A program made the position numbers and the translations under genes. From positions 1-57,920 of the forward strand of contig NZ_JAERRG010000044.1 of NCBI RefSeq assembly GCF_016741935.1: DNA of 57,920 nucleotides, given 5' to 3'. The notes beneath the pieces were generated by a model that saw only the letters and a program-made list of their open reading frames with translations, was not told where the DNA came from and searched no databases. Source of the DNA: Streptomyces endocoffeicus (lineage in GTDB: Bacteria > Actinomycetota > Actinomycetes > Streptomycetales > Streptomycetaceae). Shown in pieces: positions 51,401-57,920 of the stretch (positions are counted from its first letter, which is position 1; every line of letters starts with the position of its first letter).

Positions 51401-51561
51401 GTGCCACTGTCCCAGGCCACCGGAGCGTCCAGCGGATCCTCGCCCAGGCCCACAAAGATTCGGTAAGCCGACTGCTTACGGGTTCTGCCCGAACCCTCGA
51501 CCACCCAACTGAACCGCGGAATGGAGCCGGACCACTGGACCCGGAGTTGCCTGACGTGCAT
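48472..51561 (-). CDS. Alpha-L-rhamnosidase, GH78
   Basis: 1029 aa, typical GH78 length, no signal peptide, so it acts inside the cell. N-terminal beta domains (FSWVVEGSGRTRKQSAYRIF, then the Bac_rhamnosid_N region YATAMGVYDLHINGQRISAD with GDGWYAGNVSWFG), a central (alpha/alpha)6 barrel with the general-acid Glu in DCPQRDERLGWTGD (~612), the second catalytic Glu in MWERWDSW (~883), and a C-terminal beta-sandwich. It releases terminal alpha-L-rhamnose. ATG 51561 follows GAAGGG. The gene lies 61 nt downstream of the secreted GH99-like gene and is probably co-transcribed with it. Confidence 0.95.
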   Translation of the reverse strand: MHVRQLRVQWSGSIPRFSWVVEGSGRTRKQSAYRIFVGLGEDPLDAPVAWDSGTVESARTDAIPYAGEQLSWRARYAWRVQVRDEQGAVSEWSDPTWFDTGIDTRHWDAEWIAAPVSPRSERLPGLENVPRIRPADPDGSGAWFRAAFTVPPGPRPLSAPLVAVGSVAVYLNGSRTDGDIGDGAFVADVADAIVPGRNVLAVRADDSLVARLEVHLEGRLRLPHLVPVADEGPVALTTSGKWIATAVAQPDWERPGADDAHWAPADEIGLYGDPPHGRVALTDRPSPYLRRPFEVKADVARAKVYATAMGVYDLHINGQRISADRLSPGWTDYRYRITHQSYDVTGLLTTGPNVVSAILGDGWYAGNVSWFGPFQYGRTPGLRAELEIEYADGATERIPTSADWRVGRGAVRYADLQNGERHDARAEPTGWMLPGFDDSSWPAARVVPGPAGRLAAGTAPPIRVQHVLEPKAMWETTPGTWIADFGQNLVGWTKATVTGVTGQRLILRHAEVLEHDGTPHLANLRSARATDEYVLAGDATETFEPRFTVHGFRYVEITGPRPETIVAMVAYASMTATGDFSCSDERLNQLQSNIVWGQRGNFLTVPTDCPQRDERLGWTGDIWAFAPTALFNYDARAFLRSWLVDVADAQTPAGSITHVAPDLLSGRGPEAAPDEVGSPGWGDAVVKVPWSIFQAYGDPAVAEELYEPMRRWIAYLERRSDGYILPDEGFGDWLSTGAETLKPLVGTAVFALSVRQLGELARSLDRLEDAKHFDDLYGRVRSAFRGRFLAGQGRLTSGTQSAYVLALSAGMFDDHEASQAAAHLVDDIAAHSHHLSTGFLATPYLLDALTSTGHHDVSLRLLLQDTFPSWLYPIAHGDATTMWERWDSWSEHHGLQDPFMNSFNHYAYGAVGDWIYRTIGGLAPGSPGYRDVVIRPRPGGSIAWARTSYRTVHGPVSVSWSQSQDQFTLDATVPANVRAQVWVPCPGPDTVAEGGIPAAQAEGVRFERMEDGCAVFHVGSGAYAFQARN

Positions 51562-51622
51562 GATCACCCTTCGTGGAAGATGCTGGCCGAGCGGTTTGTA
51601 CAGCGAGGCGAACTCGCTTCGG

Positions 51623-53356
51623 TCAGGCTGCGCCGGTTCGGGGGACGCCGGCGATGGCGTCCAGGCGCAGTGGCCGGCCCGAGTTCTGAATCTCGTGCAG
51701 CGTGGGACAGATCCAGCCTCCCTCGAGGTGCTCATTCCAGGCGTAAATGAGGACGGCATTTGCCGGGACATTCACAGCATGGGAATTGCTCCAGCTGATC
51801 GCATCCCCCAGGTGCGCGGCGATCTCCGCAGGCGTCGCCTGCTGGGTCCATTCGTCCTTGTACCGCAGCCAGTTGTCGGACGGTTGTTGCCCCCACGGCG
51901 GCGGATAGTCGTATTGCGGCCGCGGGTCCCAGCCCGTCGTCACGGTAGGTACGACCTGCCCGCCGGCACCCGCATAGTCAGACCACAGACCGCTCTCGAG
52001 GCTGGTGAGTGACGAGTACGGCGCCCCGCCGACCTGTCCGGTCGCATAGCGACTCACCGCATCGGCGCCCACGGATGCCTTCGCATCCGCCGCCCCCTGC
52101 GCGGTCCATCCCATGACCACGATGTACGGATCGGGCAGCCCCGCGGCAGTGGCCTTGGCCCGCATCTTGGTGACCCGGTCGGCGGTGGCTTCGCTCAAGA
52201 AGTAGATCAGTGGGCGGCCATCCAGCACCTTCTGGTAGTTCGACTCGCCGAACCGTGCTACCAGTTCGGCCAGATTCGTGTCGTACGCCGTCATGAAGTT
52301 CCCGTCGAGTATGGCGCACCATTTGACCTGATCCTTGAGGGCGCTGGACAGGTACAACTCCCGGGCCTTTGCCAACGGCTGCTGGGGGTAGTAGTCGAAG
52401 GCCCAATAGTCAATCCCAGCGGCAGCGGCGTACCGGATCTCCTGGTCCATGACTGCCTGGCTGGTCCCCTCGCAGTTGACGGACTCGGTCACTACGACGT
52501 TGGCGTTGTCGACATACAGATCGGAGGTCAGGCTTGGATTGGTCTGGAAGTGCAGTTTGTCGAACGCAGCGGGGGAGCCGAGCAGCGGGATGTGGTAGGC
52601 CTTGCGCGCCCCGTCGACGAAGATGTCCACCCACGGCGTGGCGCCTTCGGGCGGGGCCGGATCCACGATGACCTTGAACGAGTACCAGGTGTCGTCCGCG
52701 ATGGTCTGGAGCACCTGCCAGGATCCGGAGGGGGTGCGGCACACGAGTTGCTTGCCGGCCGTGTCCTGGCGGGTGGCGATATCGACGACCGTGGTCGATC
52801 CGCCCGTGACCAGCGCCCGTGACCAGCGGCCTGCGACTGTCTCCTTCCAGTCCCAGCGCACGGTGATGGCTCGATTCTGGGCTGCGAACGCGCGGCCCAT
52901 CGTCGCGCTGCCCGTGGCGGAGGTGTCGTGCAGGTGCACGCTCTTTCCCTCGCGATCGGGCCCCTGCACCACGGATACGCTCGTGGCGCTGCCCGCAGAC
53001 ACGGTCCAGCCGGAAGGGGCAGCTCCCGTCGTTTCCGCGTCGAAGCCTTGGTAGAGAAGTACCGGTTGGTCCACCGTGATGTCGGAGAAATACGGCATCC
53101 GGAAGTGAAACTTCTCGGGAGACAGAATGCGGTTTGATCCCATTCCGTGCCTGGTATGCCCACCCGTATAGGCATCCCAGCGGATGGCCCCGACCAGCGT
53201 GCGACCGACGCGCGGTGCCTGCTTCTCGAGCGCAGAGGCGGCCACGCTACCCGACAGCCCCAGCGCGGCACTGCCGGTGACCGCCGCCGCGGCCTTGAGG
53301 ACACTTCGGCGACTCGTGCCGCCACCTGAACGAGAATCCGACCTGCGAGCAGCCAT
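51623..53356 (-). CDS. Secreted GH99-like (WbsX-related) glycan hydrolase with Tat signal
   Basis: 577 aa. Twin-arginine signal TSRRSVLKAAAAVTGSAALG ending near residue 40-45 gives export to the outside. Residues ~75-270 look like an inserted beta-sandwich (GWTVSAGSATSVSVVQGPDR; TWYSFKVIVDP), probably a carbohydrate-binding-like module. The barrel supplies AGIDYWAFDYYPQQPLAKAR, VKWCAILDGNFM, VTTGWDPRPQYDYPPPWG and VLIYAWNEHLEGGWICPTL, matching WbsX/GH99-like proteins. A ribosome site TGGAGG lies before ATG 53356. It is the only clearly exported enzyme in the glycan block, so it probably makes the first, external cut. Confidence 0.85.
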   Translation of the reverse strand: MAARRSDSRSGGGTSRRSVLKAAAAVTGSAALGLSGSVAASALEKQAPRVGRTLVGAIRWDAYTGGHTRHGMGSNRILSPEKFHFRMPYFSDITVDQPVLLYQGFDAETTGAAPSGWTVSAGSATSVSVVQGPDREGKSVHLHDTSATGSATMGRAFAAQNRAITVRWDWKETVAGRWSRALVTGGSTTVVDIATRQDTAGKQLVCRTPSGSWQVLQTIADDTWYSFKVIVDPAPPEGATPWVDIFVDGARKAYHIPLLGSPAAFDKLHFQTNPSLTSDLYVDNANVVVTESVNCEGTSQAVMDQEIRYAAAAGIDYWAFDYYPQQPLAKARELYLSSALKDQVKWCAILDGNFMTAYDTNLAELVARFGESNYQKVLDGRPLIYFLSEATADRVTKMRAKATAAGLPDPYIVVMGWTAQGAADAKASVGADAVSRYATGQVGGAPYSSLTSLESGLWSDYAGAGGQVVPTVTTGWDPRPQYDYPPPWGQQPSDNWLRYKDEWTQQATPAEIAAHLGDAISWSNSHAVNVPANAVLIYAWNEHLEGGWICPTLHEIQNSGRPLRLDAIAGVPRTGAA

Positions 53357-53507
53357 AGCTAACCTCCACCAATCGACATGGTGTGACACCTGGTTGCAGA
53401 TACGCGGCTTGCGGTGACGCTTCGCAGCACCGCAACGCTCGTAAAGACCGCGTGAATTTCGTGTTACGGACTCTAAACCGCGCACTCTCGCTGCCGGTGG
53501 TACGAGG

Positions 53508-53586
53508 TTGAGTAATAGTTGGACGATCGTGCGCTGCTGACTCAGCTGCCCGAACGACCAGTCAACTTCGTCCAACTTTTGCTCAA
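53508..53586. promoter_or_regulatory. Two inverted copies of a 19-bp element, one facing each divergent gene
   Basis: TTGAGTAATAGTTGGACGA (53508-53526) and TCGTCCAACTTTTGCTCAA (53568-53586) are reverse complements at 17 of 19 positions, 41 nt apart. Relative to transcription of each flanking gene the element has the same orientation, as expected for an asymmetric activator site such as an AraC half-site pair. Confidence 0.6.
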
Positions 53587-53642
53587 TCCGTGCAGCGGAG
53601 CACGACGCTCTTGGCGCATATCATCCCACCCGGGCCGAAGGT

Positions 53643-53659
53643 GGCAAGACAGTCTTGCC
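53643..53659. promoter_or_regulatory. 17-bp palindrome in the leader of the DUF2264 gene
   Basis: GGCAAGACAGTCTTGCC has perfect 8-nt arms around one base and ends 22 nt before the start codon. It may be a repressor operator or a leader hairpin. Confidence 0.5.
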
Positions 53660-53681
53660 CACGAGAGGATGTGGCAGTCTG

Positions 53682-55553
53682 ATGAGTGCCGATACCGTTC
53701 CGCAAGCGCCGGGTAAGGATCGCGCGCTTTCCCCCCTTACCGGGTGGACGCGGCAGCATTTGGTGCATCTCGCGGATCGGTCGCTGCTGGCGCTGCGGCC
53801 GTGGTCCACGCCCGGTCACGCACGGTTCGATCTGCCTGGACCGCCGTCGGAGAGAGGGCCGATTGCCGGCGGGCTGGAGGCATTCGCCCGCTCGTTCCTC
53901 ACGGTTGGCTTCCGGTTGTCGGCAGCGGACTCCGATCCCCACAATCATGCCGGCTGGTATGCGGAGGGGCTGGCCGCAGGCACCGATCCCGCGTCCTCCG
54001 AGCGGTGGCCGACTCTCGCGGATTCCGATCAGGCTCGGGTCGAGGCGGCGTCTATCGCAATCGCGTTGCACGAGTCACGTCGCTGGATCTGGGACAACCT
54101 CAGTCCCCGAGTGCAGGAACAGGTCGTCGTCTGGCTGGCGGGGTCCAATGGTGCCTGGTACCCCCATAGCAACTGGCAGTGGTTTCACAACGTGACCCAC
54201 GCATTCTTGCGGTCGGTTGGTGGTCCGCACGAGCAGGCTCGGGTGGATGAATTCCTCGGGTATCTCGACGACTGCTACCTGGCCGACGGCTGGTACAGCG
54301 ACAACCGGCCCGACGGGCGCGGAGGGAATATCGACTGGTACGCGGGCTGGGTGATGCAGCAGTTCTCCCTGTGGTATTGCCGCATGTCGGCCGGTGAACC
54401 CGGAATCGCCGAGCGGCAGGCCGTGTATGCCGAGCGGCTCAAGGCGTACCTGGCGGACGCGGGGGAATTGTTCGGCGCGGACGGGGCGCCGCTCTACCAA
54501 GGCCGGTCCCTGTCGTACCGTTACGCGGCGGTCGGTGCGCTGTGGACGGGGGCGGTCTTCGACGCCAGCCCGTACTCGGCCGGCCGGCTGCGGCGCACCT
54601 GCATGGGGGCCATCAAGTACTTCGTCGAGCGTGGCGCCTTCGACGGGGACGGTCTGCTCAGCCGCGGCTGGCACGGCCGATTCGACGCGATGGCCGAGTC
54701 GTACGCGTCGCCCGGTTCGCCCTACTGGGCCGGTCTGGGGATGACCGGGCTGGTGCTGCCGGAATCCCATCCCGTGTGGCGGGACGTGGAGCAGCCCGCG
54801 CCGATCGATCTCGAGGACCGAGTCGGTGCGATCCGGCCGATCGGCTGGCTGGTCTCCGGCACCAGGTCGGACGGCATCGTCCGGGTGATCAACCACGGGG
54901 TCGACTACAGCACCCTGGAGCCGGTGACCGAGCGGCCGCCGTACAATCGGTTCGGCTACTCGACGGCAACTGCCCCGGTCCCGCTACCGGACGGGTCGGC
55001 AGGGGAGGCGGTGGACAACCAGATCGCGCTGATCGACAAGAGGGGACGCTGGTCCCAGCGGCCGCTGATCGACACATTCAACGCCGACGGCAATCGAGCC
55101 GAGAGCTCACATCAGGCAAGGTTTGCGCGAGCGGAGCCGACTGAAGGCTTCGATACGGGGCCCGCGCTGACCTGTATCTCCGTGATGCGCGGATCCGTCG
55201 AGGTGCGCGCAGTACAGATCGAGTCTCCCACCGACGCAATGGCCGAGGCTCTGGTGATCTCCGGTTATGCCGTGCCGGGAAAGCCCTCCCCCGGGGCAAG
55301 GACGGACCTGGTGAGCGCGGCTGTCTCGCTGACGGCTGGCGGGATGACCGGCAGGTCCGTTCACGCCGTCGAGACCGCATTCGGGTCCGACCTCGAAGTC
55401 CCATGGTGTCGATTCGATGCTCCGAACATCGATCGCTGGTACGTAGTCGCTCTCAGCCTGGGTGAGCACATACCTGTCTGGCCCACCGTCGACTCCGGCC
55501 CGAACGGCCGCCCGATCATCACGTGGCCCGGCGGCGAACTCGACTGCATCTGA
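53682..55553 (+). CDS. DUF2264 (GH154-like) glycan-degrading enzyme, copy 2
   Basis: 623 aa, no signal peptide. It matches the protein at 28380 along its length: LPGPPSERGPIAGGLEAFAR, NWQWFHNVTHAFLRSVGG, GWYSDNRPDGRGGNIDWYAG, YQGRSLSYRYAAVGALWTGA, LSRGWHGRFDAMAESYASPG, SGTRSDGIVRVINHGVD. Start ATG 53682 follows GAGAGGA at a long 12-nt spacing. Expressed divergently from the secreted GH99-like and rhamnosidase genes under a shared control region, consistent with one glycan pathway. It probably removes uronic acid residues inside the cell. Confidence 0.82.
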   Translation: MSADTVPQAPGKDRALSPLTGWTRQHLVHLADRSLLALRPWSTPGHARFDLPGPPSERGPIAGGLEAFARSFLTVGFRLSAADSDPHNHAGWYAEGLAAGTDPASSERWPTLADSDQARVEAASIAIALHESRRWIWDNLSPRVQEQVVVWLAGSNGAWYPHSNWQWFHNVTHAFLRSVGGPHEQARVDEFLGYLDDCYLADGWYSDNRPDGRGGNIDWYAGWVMQQFSLWYCRMSAGEPGIAERQAVYAERLKAYLADAGELFGADGAPLYQGRSLSYRYAAVGALWTGAVFDASPYSAGRLRRTCMGAIKYFVERGAFDGDGLLSRGWHGRFDAMAESYASPGSPYWAGLGMTGLVLPESHPVWRDVEQPAPIDLEDRVGAIRPIGWLVSGTRSDGIVRVINHGVDYSTLEPVTERPPYNRFGYSTATAPVPLPDGSAGEAVDNQIALIDKRGRWSQRPLIDTFNADGNRAESSHQARFARAEPTEGFDTGPALTCISVMRGSVEVRAVQIESPTDAMAEALVISGYAVPGKPSPGARTDLVSAAVSLTAGGMTGRSVHAVETAFGSDLEVPWCRFDAPNIDRWYVVALSLGEHIPVWPTVDSGPNGRPIITWPGGELDCI

Positions 55554-56213
55554 TCTGGCGACCTCCCACCAGCTCGCCATGGCGTAGGGGTACCCCTGTC
55601 ACGCCTCCTTCGCCGACCCGCGACGTAGGAGCACCGATGGAACAGTCAGCAGCTTCCGGGTCACCTTGTACAGCAAGGACACGATCACGGAGGACATGAT
55701 CCCAGCGGGCTGACCGCATCCAGCTCACCTGCGGCGATGACTTTTCGAGCGGCACACCTCCAGGCACTCCGCGACGTACAGCACGTCTTCGCCCAGATCC
55801 CGCCGGACGAACGCCAGTCTCCGTCCAGCCGCAACGACCAGGCCCGGCATCACCAGGACAGGCTGCTTCGACGCGTGGTTCGGCACGGCTCCTTGGAGCC
55901 GGCGCCGCGGAACTGAACCGGGCCTTACCGGCCCCGGTCGTCCGGGGGAGTTCATCAGCAGTGGCCTTGGTGTGCCGCTCGACGTCCTCGGGGTAGGGCT
56001 CGCCCGGCATCCCCCAGCGCGTTCCGCTGATGATGGCGGTGTCCGTTCTCCCGTCTGCCGAGGCGATTACGTCTGGCTCCGCCCCTACAAATCCGGTTCC
56101 TCTCAGTCGCGTCGAATATGTCCAAAGTCTGTCCAGCTGACCAGAGAGAGGCGTAGCCTGCATCAATCACCGTGCGTGAGACAAGGGGCGGTCTGCGTGA
56201 CGGCGGAGGTGTA
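55554..56213. other. Region without a confident gene
   Basis: About 660 bases. The minus strand is open from 56166 to 55519 and contains a protein-like patch (RWGMPGEPYPEDVERHTKAT at ~55960-56020), and another frame has LVVAAGRRLAFVRRDLGEDV (~55770-55840), but no single frame, start or family can be supported. The plus strand has a short ORF (55972-56214) whose TAA overlaps the next ATG. Likely decayed genes. Confidence 0.5.
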
Positions 56214-57183
56214 ATGGGTGGGGAGTCGCAGGTTCCAGCGGCGGTCCGGAAGCTGGTGGAACTGGTGGGGCAGCATCCGGCGGGCATGACGCGCGCGGAC
56301 GGCCGCCGACGCGGACGATGACCACCGGACACTTGAACAGTTCATCGTCCGCGCCGTCCTTGACCGGCTGGATCTCCGCAGACTGCGCGTCGACCAGCTT
56401 GATGCCGAGCTGCGGGAGCATATCCCGCGCTACCGCGATCTGGCCGACGGCCCTGCGGGGACATGGGAGATCCTCGCTGACCTCCACGACAGGGGACTCC
56501 TCGACGTGTCCGCGGCCCCGAGCCGGCACATGGTGACGGGCCTCGTCGTCCACCAGCGGCGGCTTCCGGAAGGCTATCTCCCCCTGCTCATGCGACGCAC
56601 AGCCCGCGCCACCCGCGAACTCGACCTACTCAAGGACTTCTTCGAGGACAGCGCGACCTGCGCCCAGCACAAGTTCGCCGCATACTTCGACGTCACCGCA
56701 CTCCCCGAAGACTGCTGCGCCACCGCGCGCTGCCGCTGCTCGGCATGCTGGAGCGTTCCGGACTGGCCGCGGCACGAGCGTCGCCCGGCCGTTGCCCAGG
56801 CTTTCGAGAGCGCCGATCCCCGCAGCGGCGGCGGCAGCGACAGCGCGCTACGGGCCCAGCGACTGGACGGCCAGGCATATCGGCTTGTCCGTCTCATGCG
56901 GAGCGGCGTCCTCCCCCGGACACTGTGGCACGCCCTGCGCGGCGACGAGACGTCGTACCACCCCGTGCGCCGCACACACATGTCCCTGCCCAGAGTGCTC
57001 CGCGACAGCCGCCACTTCGGAGGCCGGGCCGATCTCCCCTTCGCCGAGGTGGAGAAGTGCCTACTCCGGCTGGAGGAGGCCGGGGCTGTCATCGCCCGCG
57101 ACGACGGATGTTGGTACGCGACATGGTCGCCCACGAACCGGATCACAGTGGGCCGCGCGGAGCGGAAGGGTGCGAGCACATGA
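56214..57183 (+). pseudogene. Helicase-like (RecQ-type C-terminal) protein, frameshifted or fragmentary
   Basis: ATG 56214 starts MGGESQVPAAVRKLVELVGQ, which shifts frame near 56300 to a frame open to 57183 (GTWEILADLHDRGLLDVSAA, LLKDFFEDSATCAQHKFAAY, PEDCCATARCRCSACW). The cysteine cluster CAQH...CC...CRCSACW resembles the zinc-binding region after the helicase core in RecQ-type proteins, and the later part has winged-helix-like segments. No helicase motor motifs are present. The ATG overlaps an upstream stop (TAATG) and the stop overlaps the next ATG, so it belongs to a tight operon. Whether the shift is real is uncertain. Confidence 0.5.
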
Positions 57184-57887
57184 TGACAACAGCAGTCATA
57201 TCCGGTGATGTACCGCTGCCGTATGGGGAACACGCACTGCTGACGCCTGGCATGACCGAGGGCTACGACGCGGTGCCTCCCACGGAACGGAACCGGCTCC
57301 TGGGATATTTGGAGTCGGTCGTCGCGGCAGGCCGAGGGCCGGTCCACGCGGCTGTCGCCTTCAACGCCGCGTACTTCGGATACGACCTGAACGGTGACGG
57401 CTACGGCGGCAGCCCGCTGAGGCTCGACGACTTCCCCGCGGTCACGCTCGGTGAGTGCGCACCCGCCTTGCCTGTTGGTGCCATGGTGTGCATCGCAACC
57501 GGATCCGACCCGCTCTACGCCGAAATCGTCTACAAGGAAGGCGCTCATCCAGCCATCAGCAGCCTCGGCGACGTACCGGCCTGGGCGTCCGGCGCGCCCG
57601 CCGGCGCGGAAGGACCAGGCAGGCCGGGCCCGGACGGTACTCTCCGCCGCAGGGAACTCCTCGTCCCTGGCCCGCACGCCTTTGGCCCGGGACTGAGCCT
57701 CACGCCGACTCAGCTGAACCGGCTGCGCGCCCACAGGCGCTGGATCAACGAGGACGGACATGTCGTCATCGACGTCGGATATCCGTCTCACGAAGCGGCC
57801 CGGCGCGCCGATCTGCCCGCATACGCCGACTACCTGCTCACCACTGTGACAAATCCACTAACGATCACTAGGTGGGTGAAGCGATGA
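57180..57887 (+). CDS. Hypothetical protein in the right-edge operon
   Basis: 235 aa, no signal peptide or membrane segment, family not recognised. It is acidic in its first half (GYDLNGDGYGGSPLRLDDFP could be a loop) with a C-terminal LRAHRRWINEDGHVVIDVGY. ATG 57180 overlaps the previous stop (ATGA); a second ATG follows directly. Its own stop overlaps the start of a further gene (ATGA at 57884). The coupling suggests a multi-protein system continuing beyond the window. Confidence 0.6.
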   Translation: MMTTAVISGDVPLPYGEHALLTPGMTEGYDAVPPTERNRLLGYLESVVAAGRGPVHAAVAFNAAYFGYDLNGDGYGGSPLRLDDFPAVTLGECAPALPVGAMVCIATGSDPLYAEIVYKEGAHPAISSLGDVPAWASGAPAGAEGPGRPGPDGTLRRRELLVPGPHAFGPGLSLTPTQLNRLRAHRRWINEDGHVVIDVGYPSHEAARRADLPAYADYLLTTVTNPLTITRWVKR

Positions 57888-57920
57888 CCTGGAGATCTAC
57901 TGAGCTTTTCGTTAGTTCTA
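57884..57920 (+). CDS. Start of a further gene, cut by the window edge
   Basis: ATG overlapping the preceding TGA, reading MTWRSTELFVSS before the edge. Too short to identify; included because the start overlap matches the pattern of the two genes before it. Confidence 0.4.
   Translation, partial: MTWRSTELFVSS

Larger units (their letters stand above)
53357..53681. other. Divergent promoter region with paired elements
   Basis: No gene. The region between the secreted GH99-like gene (minus) and the DUF2264 gene (plus) holds two inverted copies of a 19-bp element and a separate 17-bp palindrome, listed individually. Confidence 0.6.

Noticed and set aside
53508..53586. Inverted 19-bp copies as ends of a small mobile element
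   Set aside because: Only 41 nt lie between them, no target duplication is seen, and each copy faces a gene start, so a regulatory role fits better.
55519..56166. 215-codon minus-strand ORF after the second DUF2264 gene
   Set aside because: Contains a protein-like patch but overlaps the 3' end of the DUF2264 gene, has no ribosome site or family match, and changes character midway.
1..57920. CRISPR arrays, tRNA/rRNA genes, biosynthetic megasynthases
   Set aside because: No regularly spaced repeats, no tRNA-like cloverleaf recognised, and no polyketide or peptide synthetase domains.

Overview
The window is high-GC actinomycete DNA, most likely Streptomyces or a close relative. The signs are strong G/C bias at third codon positions, many GTG and TTG starts, Tat-dependent lipoproteins, sugar ABC importers without their own ATPase, and IS families typical of streptomycetes. 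No rRNA, tRNA, CRISPR array or replication origin was seen. The layout is that of an accessory, catabolism-rich region repeatedly rearranged by mobile elements.

Left block (1-8.3 kb): a regulated small-molecule degradation cluster. A divergent MHS-type MFS importer (cut by the window edge) faces a plus-strand operon: a regulator with a C-terminal ArsR-like winged helix, a maleate-isomerase/arylmalonate-decarboxylase-like enzyme, an M24 hydrolase, a threonine-synthase-like PLP enzyme, an amidohydrolase and a RidA deaminase. Near-identical palindromes sit just downstream of the -10 element of both divergent promoters. The enzyme set resembles ectoine-utilisation (eut/doe) operons but is not the same.

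IS block (8.3-14.3 kb): a complete IS1182-family element with 23-bp inverted repeats, a 5-bp target duplication and a frameshifted transposase lies just upstream of the etfB ribosome binding site. etfA is cut after six codons by an IS3-family remnant, which itself carries a nested IS30-family element. Two further transposase fragments follow.

LacI divergon (14.3-22.4 kb): FAD oxidoreductase, enoyl-CoA hydratase and CaiB/BaiF CoA-transferase plus their LacI regulator on the minus strand. A DapA-like aldolase, an NAD-dependent epimerase, a small frameshifted ORF and a TTG-started sugar isomerase lie on the plus strand. Matching 20-bp operators flank the regulator.

Glycan block (22.9-55.6 kb): three importer operons (each a binding protein plus two permeases), two DUF2264 (GH154-like) enzymes, a WbsX/GH99-like enzyme and a truncated copy, a secreted GH99-like protein, a GH78 alpha-L-rhamnosidase, two paralogous 2-hydroxyacid dehydrogenases, a membrane dipeptidase, an alpha/alpha-toroid-like protein of unknown family, and a hexapeptide acyltransferase fused to a second unassigned domain. 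Regulators are a DeoR/LacI hybrid and an AraC protein. Together they suggest uptake and intracellular breakdown of rhamnose- and uronate-containing, possibly acylated, plant oligosaccharides. ATP supply probably comes from a shared MsiK-type ATPase outside the window. Pseudogenes (aminotransferase, integrase, AraC, SDR, transposase) mark rearrangement points.

Right edge (56.2 kb to end): an overlapping gene string with a RecQ-like helicase C-terminal region, an unrecognised protein and the start of another gene.
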